Origin: Neocallimastix lanati (nom. inval.)
Lineage: Eukaryota; Neocallimastigomycota; Neocallimastigomycetes; Neocallimastigales; Neocallimastigaceae
Reading direction: 5' to 3'
DNA: 64,000 bases
Assembly: GCA_016946835.1 (NCBI GenBank)
Contig: JACVTC010000002.1
Coordinates: forward strand, 31,001 to 95,000
Position 1 is the stretch's first letter. Each line of letters begins with the position of its first letter. Positions 36,376 to 48,000 of this stretch are shown piece after piece. Made by a program: the position numbers and the translations under genes. Under the pieces are notes generated by a model. That model did no database searches. It was not told where the DNA came from and was given only the letters and a program-made list of their open reading frames with translations.

Positions 36376-37616
36376 AAAAATTAAAAATTCGTTAATATGA
36401 AAATAATTAAAAATTTTGAATCTTTATAGAATAAATATAATAGAAATTGTAAAAAGAAAAATTTCTAAAAAAATGTACATTATTATATAAAAATTAATTG
36501 TAAAAAAAAAATTATAAGTGAATCTTTGATAGATTTAATTATAAAAAATTTATTTAAATATATGATTAAGAATCTTTGATAAATTTCAGAAAAAAAAAAT
36601 AATTAAAAAAATATATATATATATTTTAAATAGAAAAAAATATATAATAGTTAATAATAAGGAATTATATAGTAGTTATAAAAATATATAAATAATAAAT
36701 AATAAATTAATCAAGTATATTAAAAAATACAATTTTTATAAAAGTTAAGTACATTAAAAAAAATTAACACTGAGAGGATTTACAACCAGCAATGAGGATC
36801 CTCGAGGGATGACTATTAATATTTCCTATGGTATTGAGAGTGATAGTATATTAGCATCGCAATGGGTGCTATGCTGTTTCATGTTTATAAAAAGAATAAA
36901 GTTTATTAGTGTAAATTCTTTACCGAACTTTGTCACCTTCAATAATTACTGACTTTTATATATTAAGTAGTAGAACACAAGAAATACATTCTATGTTCAC
37001 GGAACTCTATGCTATTATTGAAGATGTTGCTAATTATAGTTTAATCTTATACTAACTCTTTATTTATATATCTTTTTTATACTATACATCTTATATATCT
37101 TATATAATTTTTTAGGTTCAGGTAAGTATTTTTTGTTTTATATTTTTATTTTTCATTTCTCAGTTTGTCAGATTTTACTATTCTTTAGCACTTCAAAAAT
37201 TTAACTTGGTTCCTGAACATAAATTTTTACTTTTCGTATCCTACATATTTTCTATACTAAAAGATCTTTTACCTTGTTTGTGATTAATTTTTTCTCAAAT
37301 ACTACCATACTTTTTCTTATTTATACATGTTCAGAACTTTTACAACCTTTTCTAGTAATTCATGATTTTAATAGTACAGTAAATTTTCAAACATAATAAG
37401 ATAATTAAAGAAATCCAATTCAACAAGATAAATCAAGTACTTAACCAAAGACACTCATATAATTTAAATTCACTCTCAAAATAAGTTTTCAACAAAAATT
37501 TCTGCAATAGGAATATATATTTATTAAATTTACATATTCATATCTCACATACACTGATTTTTTATTCCACTTTATTTTACAAATTCTTTTATTACTTTAT
37601 ACACTTTCTCTTATTA
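35880..37616. other. Intergenic region with 48-A run and possible retroelement scraps
   Basis: No intact gene. A 48-A run lies at 36326-36373. 36770-37080 is less A/T-rich and carries short coding-like stretches on plus (such as SSRTQEIHSMFTELYAIIEDV near 36970) that could be a decayed RNase H or LINE piece, but this is weak. Confidence 0.3.
35961..35993 (+). terminator. Hairpin in the presumed 3' UTR of the LRR gene
   Basis: Perfect 10-bp stem AAAAATTCTG / CAGAATTTTT with a 13-nt loop, about 80 nt after the stop codon. It could be a 3'-end or stability element; in A/T-rich DNA it may be chance. Confidence 0.3.
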
Positions 37617-37974
37617 TGACTGACTCGAACTTACCTGCTATCTCTCCTTTTAACGGGGTCTCCGTTATTTTGGACTCAATAACAATTATTTTTACCTTGT
37701 CTTTACTAATGATCTTCAGTCATGGACAAAAAAGTGATTAATGGAATTCTTCACTAAAGAAATACTGAACTGTATCACTATTGTTCAATCTATTGTAAGG
37801 AAATACACACCTATCTTTGGCATTTACTTTATTCTAAGAATCGACGGTACCAATCTACTTTCAATCTTCAACATAATTCTTCTTATTTGTAATAAACTAC
37901 CTGTTACAAAGAAACTTAATTGGATAAAATGCAATTCAACTCGTTCTAACAGATACTACAGACCATTGTTCTAA
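37617..37974 (+). pseudogene. N-terminal fragment of a LINE ORF (different orientation)
   Basis: From 37678, with an in-frame TGA at 37735, the translation (YLVFTNDLQSWTKK, then LMEFFTKEILNCITIVQSIV and GIYFILRIDG...LPVTKKLNWIKC) aligns with residues ~17-120 of the LINE at 45194-49279 (LIFIHDLESWTES, WEFLSKKISNCNEVIHGIV, NYFILRVNY, LPVKRIKWKI). The upstream ATG at 37617 is in another frame (MTDSNLPAISPFNGVSVI). Nothing downstream continues the ORF, so this is a broken relic of a related family. Confidence 0.65.
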
Positions 37975-38590
37975 TTTCTGAACTTTTTTATATAATAATT
38001 TAATTATAAAATTAATTATAATTAAATTATTAACTACATTGTTAAAACTAAGATAGAAAATAGTTTTATTACTTATAAAGTTACTAGATTAATATGTTGA
38101 ATTATATATTAATAATCCAACATTAATTAATTAATAATAAATAATAATTAAAATAAAATAAGATAAATAATTGAGTTATTTAAACACAAAATATTTAAAG
38201 AATAATTTAAATTATAATTTCTTTGAAAGATTTTATATATATATATAAATATTTATTTACTTTTAATAAAAGTAGAATTATTAGTATATATATAATTATT
38301 GTAAACACAATAACTTTTTTTTAATTTCAATTAACTTCTTAATTTTGTGCATTAACTTTAAAAAAATTGAAAATTATAATAATTAATGAATTTATGAATT
38401 AAATTGAATTATAAATTAATAGTTATTAAGTGTAACATAGCTATATTTTTGAATTTTGAAAATTTCGTAATTTTTAAAATTTAAATTTTATTGATACTAA
38501 TAAAACAAAAGTTAAAACCAAATTACTAATAATAAAAAATAAAAATTCCAATTTTTCTTTCTTTTTTTTATTATATTTTATTTTAGTTAT
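37975..38590. other. A/T-rich intergenic DNA
   Basis: I see no coding signal, RNA gene or clear repeat. Confidence 0.5.
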
Positions 38591-39470
38591 AAGCTATTGA
38601 AATAGGTTTTCTTCCATTTTGTAAATATTGTAAATAAATATTTTGATTTCAGGGGTTATTTTCAACTTCGTCTGAAGGAACCCAATTGTAAGCAGTTCTA
38701 TATTTATACCTGATTCTGTATTCATATTGTTTCTTTTTATAATTAGTTCTAAATTCTGAGATTTCAATAATATCTTTAATTGATTCATCATGAATTCTTC
38801 TTTTTAAAAACTTTTGAGGTGTTGGAATAAAAGGTTCTAACTCCGAAACATGGAATATAGGATGATGTTTTGGAAAAAGGAGACCTTTTAATATCTATTT
38901 TAAAATTATGATTATTCAGAACATCAATTATTTTATATGGTCCATATTTACAAGGAGCTAACTTTGAACAATCTTCGATATTTAATGATGGAAGAGCTTG
39001 TATCCAGACTAAATCATTTTCTTTAAATATTGGAGGAGGCATTCTCTTTTTATCTGAGTGTCTTTTATATATAGTTCTTTTTATCTTAATAAAACATCTT
39101 TAATATGATTAAAGTTCATACTTAAGTCCTTTATAATTTTATTATTAATATCAATATCAGGTAATAAGAAAAATTTATCCATGGATGGATGAAAACCATA
39201 ATTAATAAAGAAGGGTGTTTCTTTTGTAGATTCATTAATGGAGTAATGATAAACAAATTCAGCAAGGTGAATCCATTAAATCCAATCATCATGATAATAT
39301 GATCTTGAGTAAGTTCTTAAATATTTTTCGATAAAAGAATTACATCTTTCAACTTGACCAACTGTTTCATGATGGTCAGTTGTAGCAATTTTTTGATGTA
39401 ATGTTTAAGTATTCCATTACTTCTTCCCAAAAAGCATTTATGAATTGAGATATTTACAACAAAATTTGGT
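38591..39470 (-). pseudogene. Ty3/gypsy integrase C-terminal half, decayed
   Basis: Frames on the minus strand give a Ty3-type integrase core end (TDHHETVGQVERCNSFIEKY, DDW, HLAEFVYHYSINEST, PFFINYGFHPSMD) around 39180-39390, with the catalytic Glu in GQVER. The GPY-type C-terminal module follows (FKENDLVWIQ...KLAPCKYGPYKIIDVL, 38788-39042). Last comes a region ending HVSELEPFIPTP and KKKQYEYRIRYKYRTAYNWV (about 38640-38830) that resembles a degenerate chromodomain. Several stops and frameshifts break it. Confidence 0.75.
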
Positions 39471-40150
39471 AATTACAATTTCGTTGTTATGCCATTTGAT
39501 CTGACTGATGCTTCTGCTTCAATTCAGCGTGAAAGGAACCGAATTTTAATGCCCCTTATTGATATTTTAGCCTATTCATCCACTTTTGAACAATATCTTA
39601 AAGATTTAGAAAGTGTTTTCCAAATCCTTAGGAAATATAAATTTTCTGTATATATTACCAAATGTTAATTTTGTCAAAAATCTGTGGAAGTTCTAGGACA
39701 CGTTTTATCTGATGAAGGTATCAATTTATTCCTAGAAAAGTTTTCACCATTTCTTCATTGAAAATTCCATCTAACGTTTCTCAATTACAATCATTTCTTG
39801 GTTTTGTTGGCTATTATAGAAAGTTTATTCCGAACTTTGCCAATATTTATTTTATATAAGTTAACTAGTAAAAATACACCCTTTTTGTGAACTGAAGATC
39901 ACACTATTGCTTTTAACTCTTTGAAGAATACTATTTGTTCTAGTCCTATATTAAAGTACCTTGATCCTGAGAAGCTTTTCATTATTCGTACAGATGCTTT
40001 TTATGCTGTTGGCGTTGTTCTTTTACAATTTTATGAAGATACTCAAAAAGAACATCCTACTTATTTTTAAAGTCGTTGTTAAAGAAAGCTAAGTTGAATT
40101 ATTCTGTTACAGAAAAAGAAGATGTTGCAATAATCTTTGCTTTAAAGAAA
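39471..40150 (+). pseudogene. Ty3/gypsy reverse transcriptase-RNase H fragment, decayed
   Basis: Plus-strand frames show RT palm/thumb and connection motifs: MPFDLTDASASIQR, EQYLKDLESVFQILRKYKF, VEVLGHVLSDEG, SNVSQLQSFLGFVGYYRKFIPNFAN, and RNase H-like KLNYSVTEKEDVAIIFALKK. The catalytic YxDD position reads LAYSS and frame breaks are frequent. It is head-to-head with the integrase fragment on minus, so the two are not one collinear element without an inversion. Confidence 0.75.
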
Positions 40151-41386
40151 TAAATATCATAAATATTAAATAATTAGAAACAAAAGAGTTTGGACTCATT
40201 TATTAAAGATAATTTAATTTAATTTAACCCTTAAGAAATTAACAAAAATATTTTGAAGAAAAATAACTATAACTCAACAAATAATAGAAATATTGCATTG
40301 ATATTCTCATTAAATTATATTTATTAGAAAGCTACGACTGAGAACTGTAGTATATATTAATTTCAACTTAATTGGACCACAAGAAAAAGAGATATTAGAC
40401 TTTAAAAAAAATCTAATTATAGAAAAATAATTTAATTATTCTAAATAGACCCTAAATAATTGTTTAATAATTTATATAGATAAAATCTATAACTTGAATT
40501 TTATATTACTAATTTTTATAAACAAATATTAATAATTTAAATATACAGAATTAGTAATTAGTAATAATTTTTAATATTTTAAAAATATCTTATTACATTT
40601 ATATTTATTTAGTTAAAATAAATAAAATTTTCCTTTTTAAAAAGTTGTTTTTATTTTTTGTAATATTATGTTTATATATTTATAAAGTTTTATAATAATA
40701 TATAAAAATCAAAAATAATACATGTTAATAAAACTTTTAAATATATATTGTTTTTATTTTTATAATTTAATATATTATTAAAATTTAAAAATATACCTTA
40801 TTTATTTTAAGAACCAAAAAATAAAGGTAATATAAGAAAAAAAATTTTTTTTATTTTTTTTAATTTTATTTTAACTAAAATTAAATAAAATAAAAAATAT
40901 TTTTTTTCTTTAAAAAACAATTTATTAATTTTACAGTAAAATTAACATTAATGATTTTTGCCGTTTTTCATAATGTTTGAATTAATAATACTTTTAATAT
41001 TTGAAAAAAAAAACGATTTACTAATAGAAAATAAGAAAATTCATCTTCATATATACTTATTTGTGTATAATAATGATTTTTGCCGTTTTTCTTATTCTTT
41101 TTTTTCTATTGTTATTCTTGTTTATATTTATTTGAAAAAACTACATTTTCATTTATCCATGTTTCAGAAGAAATCGTTACTTTACCATAATATTTGAATT
41201 AATAATACTTTTAATATTTAAAAAACAAAAGAAAATAAGGAAATTCATCTTTATATATACTTATTAATGTGTACAATTTATCTCATTCCTACCATTTAAG
41301 TTAAAAATATTAGAAATACCTAATATAAATTAATTAATATATTAAGAATTAAAATTTAAATTGAATAAATAAAAAATGTTGTTTTT
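40151..41386. other. A/T-rich intergenic DNA
   Basis: No gene is supported. A ~40-bp word (AATGATTTTTGCCGTTTTTC) occurs twice, at about 40950 and 41072, together with TTTGAATTAATAATACTTTTAATATTT at 40975 and 41191, indicating a small local duplication. Confidence 0.45.
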
Positions 41387-42180
41387 TTGTTAAAAGCTAA
41401 AGCCACAAGAAAAACCTTCTGCTGCAAACTAAAAGACCGTACTCGTTATGTAAAAGAAGAAGAATTTTTAAACGCTGTGCCTGCGTATACACACTTCCTG
41501 GTTGTCAAGAACCTACCTTTGGTAGTAATCGATTCTCCTGAATATATGTTCAGAATAAGAAAAGTGGCCCAAAGAATCTATAAAATTACCATTGATAGAA
41601 TCGAGGAATTTTTCCCTAGATTTTATGAAGGTCATCAAGATTACCCTGGAAATATCGAAATCATTAATGATATCATCAAAGAAAAGATGCAAACACACCT
41701 GTTAGCAGAGGAATTGGATAGACAAGCTATCTATAGATCAGGTGTACCTTAAGAAGAATTACCGGAAACTCCAGAAAACAATCTGGAAACTGCTCATCCA
41801 AGAAAAGAAGTGGGAGATAATAGCAACCTTTTCTGGTCAGAAGTCCCTGTACAAAATACAGCTACTAGAGAAAGAAGAATTCCGTAACCCTTTCAGAATT
41901 GCGCTTGGATTCTTGAATAATTCCGAAAGTATAACCTTTATGCTAAAATAGAAAAAAGCCAGTTCTTCCCTAATAAAGTAGAATATCTCAGCTTTTTGAT
42001 TAGAAATGGATCCTATATTCCTCTTAACAAAAATAAATTAGATGGACTTTTATGTCCTTCGTCACTTACTGAGCTACAAAAAGTCCTCGGTCTTCTCAAC
42101 TGGTTTTCTGATTTTATTCCAAATTTTATTAAGAGAAGTCACAATAAACCAGCCACTCTTCACCTTACTCATGGACATTA
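41387..42180 (+). pseudogene. Decayed Ty3/gypsy-like polyprotein fragment
   Basis: 41387-41752 is open for 121 codons (starting LKAKATRKTFCCKLKDRTRYV) with balanced composition, but I do not recognise a domain; a gag origin is possible. From about 41910 to 42175 the frame gives KYNLYAKIEKSQFFPNKVEY, LSFLIRNGSYIPLNKNKL and SLTELQKVLGLLNWFSDFIP, which is the RT thumb/connection region of Ty3/gypsy elements. Stops and frame changes separate the parts. Confidence 0.6.
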
Positions 42181-43690
42181 AAAACGATGTCACCGTAAAA
42201 TGGATTATTATAAATAGTCTGGGCCAAAATACCAAGAAAATTATTGAAGATCATGGAAAAACAGCTTACCAAATCTGGAAGGTACTGAAAAAATAATTTA
42301 CTGCTAGCCCTGAGAAAAGAAAATATAGAAATAAAAAATAAAATAAATTCTCAAAAATACAAAAAAGAAGACATTAATATCTTTATTGCAAAGCTACAGA
42401 ATACTCTAGATAAACTAGAGAATGTAGACTACGAACTAAACGGCACAGTCAAAGCAGGTATCCTGAATAGGTCACTACCTGAAAATCTCAGATTTATTAA
42501 TGCCTTTCAACATAAAAATAATTAGAAAAGACTCTTCGACTATTTGAAAGATGTTATTCTGGACATTATTTTCTCTAATATAAAGGAAACAACAAAGATA
42601 GATTGTTCACAGTTAAATCCAAGGGAGATAAATAGAATTCAAATTAAAAATCAAATTTAACAAAAAGAAGAAAGAACGGGAAATGTTTCAAATGCGGCAC
42701 ATTTGGGCATTTCTCCCACGAATGCAGGAATAAAAACTTCTACATCAAAAATAAGCATAAAAAAAATAAATACAGGTATAAATGTAAAATTGATAGAATA
42801 AAAAGCTTCCATCGTAAATTATTTAGGAAACAAAATAATCAATTAAATTCTTTTCAAAAGACCATAAGTAATAATATATATAAAAATAGGACATTTAATA
42901 AGGATTATAATTCAGAAGATGGCATAGTTTTAAATTGAATTTTACCAAAATCTATTAAAAATACTCACGCTCCTCAAAATAACATATCTCAATGGATACT
43001 AGATTCTGGAGCTTCATTACATATAACGAAATTCATTGGCCTTCTAACGAATATTAAAAAAATATAACGAAAAAATAACTCTCCCCATTGGTAAAATTGT
43101 AAAATTATTCACTTTTGGTGATTTCGCTGAATATCTCAACAATACAAAATTCGTACGCAAAAATGTATTCTTTGTTAGAGAACTAAACAAAAATATAATA
43201 TCCGTCACAAAACACACTCAATAGTTTTACAAAATTATATTCTTCAATTACAACAAACCTTATTCAACAATTTACGATGAATCCGGTAAATGTATCACCA
43301 ATGTATTTGCGAACAAATAAAAACCTATTCACAGTATGGTTATCCAATTACAAAATAAATTTTGAAAAACCGAGAAACTGGTAATACATTTTTAATAAAT
43401 TATTTCACCTTGAACAAAATTGATAAAATCAATTTGTGGCATAGACGCTTCGGTCACTATAACGTAAATATCATTAAAAACAAGTTATTAAAAATAAATA
43501 TCAAAATGAAATGACCTATATGTTCCAATTCTAAACTCAAAAATTTCCCTCATAGGGTTTCCCATGACTTAGCAAAGTCACCTCTTCAATTAATTATTCA
43601 TAACCTTATTTCTCATTCCGGTATAAACAATAAAATTTCATTTGAAGTTCTCTTCAAAACAAAAATCAAACTATTTACACTTTAAGGTAT
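42181..43690 (+). pseudogene. Decayed Ty1/copia gag-protease-integrase fragment
   Basis: Plus-strand frames give a copia-type gag (VKWIIINSLGQNTKKIIEDH, KTAYQIWKVLKK, then FIAKLQNTLDKLENVDY and LNRSLPENLRF) and a CCHC zinc knuckle CFKCGTFGHFSHEC at 42684-42725. The aspartic protease start WILDSGASLHIT is near 42993 and the pre-integrase motif LWHRRFGHYN near 43433. Multiple stops are present and RT is absent. No LTRs or target duplication were found. It starts immediately after the gypsy RT piece, suggesting nested insertion or recombination. Confidence 0.7.
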
Positions 43691-43861
43691 TTTGATTGCA
43701 GAGTTTTTCGTTCCAAAATCGGAAATATAATAGAAATTTAATAAATTATTATCTTTATTTATTAAGAATGTTATATTATTCCATATAATATAAAGAGTAA
43801 TTTTATATTAATAAATAATGTATTTTTATTAAAAACATATACTCTCTTTTCATCCTTTTTC

Positions 43862-43863
<2 letters not shown>

Positions 43864-43899
<36 letters not shown>

Positions 43900-44575
43900 C
43901 TTAGAGAATAACTTTATTTAATTTATAATAATAATAAAATTACATGAATTAAATGAAAACAATAACAAATAAAATACATGAAATAAAATATTATATATTA
44001 TAAAATTATAAAAGTGCATTAGAAGCAATAGCCTCTAACTTTTCCCATTCCTCGATAATAACACCACGTCCATTATTGCAAGTAATAATTTCAGTATTAG
44101 TGTTATCAATCGAATCTGTATCTGGAGGTGAAAATCCATGCCTTATCATTTCGACGTCGACGCTCTTGGTAACGGTAGATTCAACGGAATACCATTTCAT
44201 CATCAAACTAAAAGATCGACAAATTAATGGTATTACGTTTGTTAGAAACTCCGCAATCCCCACAAAATACGGAACAGTTGACGAAGTTGAACTTTGTTTA
44301 AAAATATTGTCAACTAATTGTCTTTGTTCCCCATCATTAACTTTAATATTTGAATATATTGAACGCCCACCAAGAAGTGCACTCAATATATAATAATAAA
44401 TATTATTATCATAATCCTTTTCTGAATCTAAAGAAACATCCAAGGATTTTTGTTCAATTATCAATGCAAACTTCAAAAAGAGATCATCTAGAAAAGGTAA
44501 AGATTTATTTCTGTAATATTCTAATTCTTTACAGGTAAAGATCCAGTGAGAAAAGCTATCCTTTTTCTATAAAAT
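43864..44575 (-). mobile_element. 5'-truncated LINE copy with 3' poly(A)
   Basis: A 33-T run (poly(A) on the minus strand) at 43864-43896 is followed by the same 3'-terminal motif as the full LINE (AAATAAAGTTATTCTCTAAGTCT-An). The coding part 44006 to about 44575 aligns with the last ~190 residues of the LINE ORF (HWIFTCKELEYYRNKSLPFL, YFVGIAEFLTNVIP, TVTKSVDVEMIRHG, EEWEKLEAIAS). It begins mid-gene at about 44575, the usual result of incomplete target-primed reverse transcription. Divergence from the neighbour LINE is high, so it is an older or different subfamily. Confidence 0.8.
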
Positions 44576-44760
44576 TATAAAAAAAGTGCATATATAATGA
44601 AATTAATGTTTGAAGAATTGATGATGATTCATGGATTCAACAATTCATATCGCTTCGATCGTTGAGAGCGAGAACCAAGAACCAAGCGATCCACTGTCTA
44701 AAAGTACTTTTTTAAATTATTTTAAAATTTTAAAATTAATTTTTTGAGCTATTATTTGAT

Positions 44761-45011
44761 AGGTATTGCAAAATATCAAACTTAACCAAGAGCGTCGCCG
44801 TCGTACTGATAAGGCATAATGATAATACAGGATTATCATCTATTACTACGAAGGGTGATTCTCGCCCTAGTAGCTCAATAAATGATGAATCCGGGGAGAG
44901 TTTAGTGGATACCACACTATCTATTTTAAGGATGTTACTTCTAAATTTTATTTCTTTTTTATTTGATAGGAAGGGAAAAATTCCCGCATAGTACAACTTG
45001 CCAAAATACAT
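44761..45011 (+). pseudogene. Fragment of a LINE C-terminus in opposite orientation
   Basis: The plus-strand frame from about 44776 reads TKSVAVVLIRHNDNTGL, matching the VVKSVDVVTIRQ motif that precedes the C-terminus of the LINE. It continues SSSINDESGESLV without clear homology. The minus-strand frame over the same DNA (91 codons) is its shadow. Confidence 0.5.
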
Positions 45012-45051
45012 AGTATTTTTGAGCTTTTTATTTTTTAATTTTTTAACTTTT

Positions 45052-45053
<2 letters not shown>

Positions 45054-45091
<38 letters not shown>

Positions 45092-48000
45092 CTAGGAATA
45101 AACTTTATTTAATAATATTATTTTAAAAAATACATGAAATTTAAATACATGAAATTTTTTTTTTTTTTTTTTTTTTATATTAATATTAAAAAACTACGTT
45201 ATGAGCTTCGAGGACGAAATGGCCTCTAACTCTTCCCATTCATCGAAGATAACCCCATGTGGATGAAAATTATCATTCGAATCTGTATCAGAATTTCTTC
45301 TTTGCCTTATCGTTACGACGTCGACGCTCTTGACAACGGTAGGTCTAACACTATACAAATCGATCATGGTGTAAAAATCACCAATCATAATAGGCATAAC
45401 GTTAGTAAGGAATTCCGCAAGCCCCACAAAATATGAAATCAGGAAAGAAGACTCGTTCGAAGGTGAATGAAAAATATTATTAATAAATCGTCTTCTTTCC
45501 CCCGAGCCGATCTTTAAGATTTCAAATACTGCATTTCCGCCAAATAGGAGACACAGCACGTAAAAATTGATATTATCATCAAAATCTTCTTCTTTATCAT
45601 CAGGAATGTTCAATGATTTCTCATGAACAATTAGAGAAAAATTAATAAAAATTTCATCAACAAAGGGAATGAAATGTTGCCTAAATTCTTCAAATTTAGG
45701 ACATAAAAGTATCCAGTGTGTAAAACTAGGTATGCTGTTACTCTCACCACAACAAGGGCAGTATGTTGGGCAATTTTCTGATACTAGATTACTTTTAACA
45801 TACGTTTTTACATCAAATTTGAATCCACATTTAATTCGTCCAATCCAAAAAAATCCAAGAGAAAATTGTGAATATTTTAGTGATAGACGATGAATAAATT
45901 TTTTAAAACCAAATTTAAATTTCTTGTATTTTGTAGATCTGATCGCAGGAGTGCTTGAATAATGAATATTTTCCCAGTAAAACTTCCTTATTTCTCCAGG
46001 AAGTTTATTATTGTGCTTGTGTACTGCTAAACTCCGTGCTTTTTTCGTCCATGAATAGTGAGAAAGTGTAGGTATATTTTTGACTAATTGAGAAATAATA
46101 CAAGAAGAATCTTTCCACTTTTTAAAGCATCGAATCATCGCCTTAGCACAAAAACTAGCTATAGGAGGTATAGAAAGTTCCTTAGACATATTGTAAATTG
46201 AAGTATTGGAGGTTTTATTTTTAAACCCGAAACTCCAATACAAACCTCGATTAAAAGCAGTTTGAGCTTTTTCAGTATTCTTTTTATTTGAACCAAGTAA
46301 GGGAGCATAATAAAGAACTGAACTAAGGACAAAAGAAACTAGTATACGAGTTTTAAAGTAGAAAGGAACATTCCTATTGGTTAAAAATCTAAAGAAAGAG
46401 TTAACTGTATAATTAATTTTACTATTCATCTTAGCAATAATAGGTTTTAAATCCAACGATTCATTAAAAGGTATACCAAGATATGTATATTGATTAGTGC
46501 TTGGTATATAGTTCATACCAAGTCTAAATGTAGGATTTTCATAATGTCTTGAAGGTATAAAATTCTTTGGTTTAACAACTAGTGTAGCCCATTTATTGAT
46601 TCCAAAGGTCATTTCATTTTTAATACCCCAATCATGAGCAATATTCAAAAGGTTTTTAAGTGAAGATTTTGTAGGAGCTAATAATACAATATCATCAGCA
46701 AATAATCCACCACAACACTTTTTCTTTTCAGTAATCACACCATATCTTTTACATTTATCAAAAATATCATTGATAAATATATTGAATAAGATAGGTGAGA
46801 GAGAACACCCTTGGCGAACACCACGGTGTATTGGAAATTCTTTTGAAAGTTTACCATTAAAGTTTGCACGAGCTTTCGAGGTAAGGTATAGATTAGTAAT
46901 GAATTGAAGGCATTTACCACGAATACCAAGATTATCTAGTTTAGTAAGTATATTGTAAATTGGAACTGAATCATAAGCTTTTTTTAGGTCAAGAAAGGCA
47001 AGAAAGGTAAATTTATCCTTAAATTTTCTTCTTTGATAAATTTCACGAATGGATACAAATAAACTAATACATTCTTCTTTATTTCTAAAACCAAACTGTT
47101 CTGGTCTAATTATTCCATTAGAAAAAGCATAGTCCGATATTCTTTTAGTGACAATTTTTGATAGAATTTTTAAACCTACATTGATGAGAGAAATACCACG
47201 ATAATTATTACAATCTGAAAGATCCCCTTTTTTAGGAATAGAAACAATAGAAGCAGAATTCCATTCATTAGGAAAGTCACCATCCCAAATTTTATTAAAA
47301 AGTAATAACAGACACTTTGCACAATCGGAATAAGTAACCTCTTGATTAGAGTCATCCTGAGAAGAAGTTCTACTCTCAGGATTAAAAAATGCTTTAAAAA
47401 ATTCTGTAGGTATACCATCAGGACCAGGTGCTTTGTTATTTTTCATTGAAAGAACAGTTGAATGAATTTCTGACATGGAAATAGGTTGATTAATATCCCA
47501 TGATTCCTGAGGAGTAGAAGAATTATTAAGTATTTTTTTCCAATAATTTTCATTAAGACTGTGACCAGTTGTATCAGAAGCAAGTTCTTCATAGTGTTCT
47601 GCAAAACGATTTAGTTGATCTTCTTGGGATACTAGAACATTACCTTCTTTATCTTTAATGTATACAGGTGATTGGGAAGGAGAGTAAGAAGGTTTAGAGA
47701 TTTTCTTAAGTCCAGACCAACCACGCTGGGCATCATTTTTTAAGAAACATTCGCCGATGGAATGAATCAAATTTTTAAATCTAATATTCCTAATATTTCT
47801 TTTAATACTAATGATATAATCAGAAAGAACTCTATATTCTTTTGAGAGATCACAAAATTCTTGAAGATTAGACAAATCATTACTAAGTTTAAAATTTTTA
47901 ATTCTTTTATAAAATAAATGTTTTTCATGTGATAATTTCTTAATATAAGCAGGACAATGGAACGTTGAACCCTGTAAATTTGTAGGAACTCTTGCTTGAA

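Noticed and set aside
40958-41197. 79-codon plus frame
   Set aside because: A/T-driven composition and a local duplication; no recognisable domain and no supporting context.
44736-45011. 91-codon minus frame starting MYFGKLYYAG
   Set aside because: The opposite strand carries the recognisable LINE C-terminal motif TKSVAVVLIRH.
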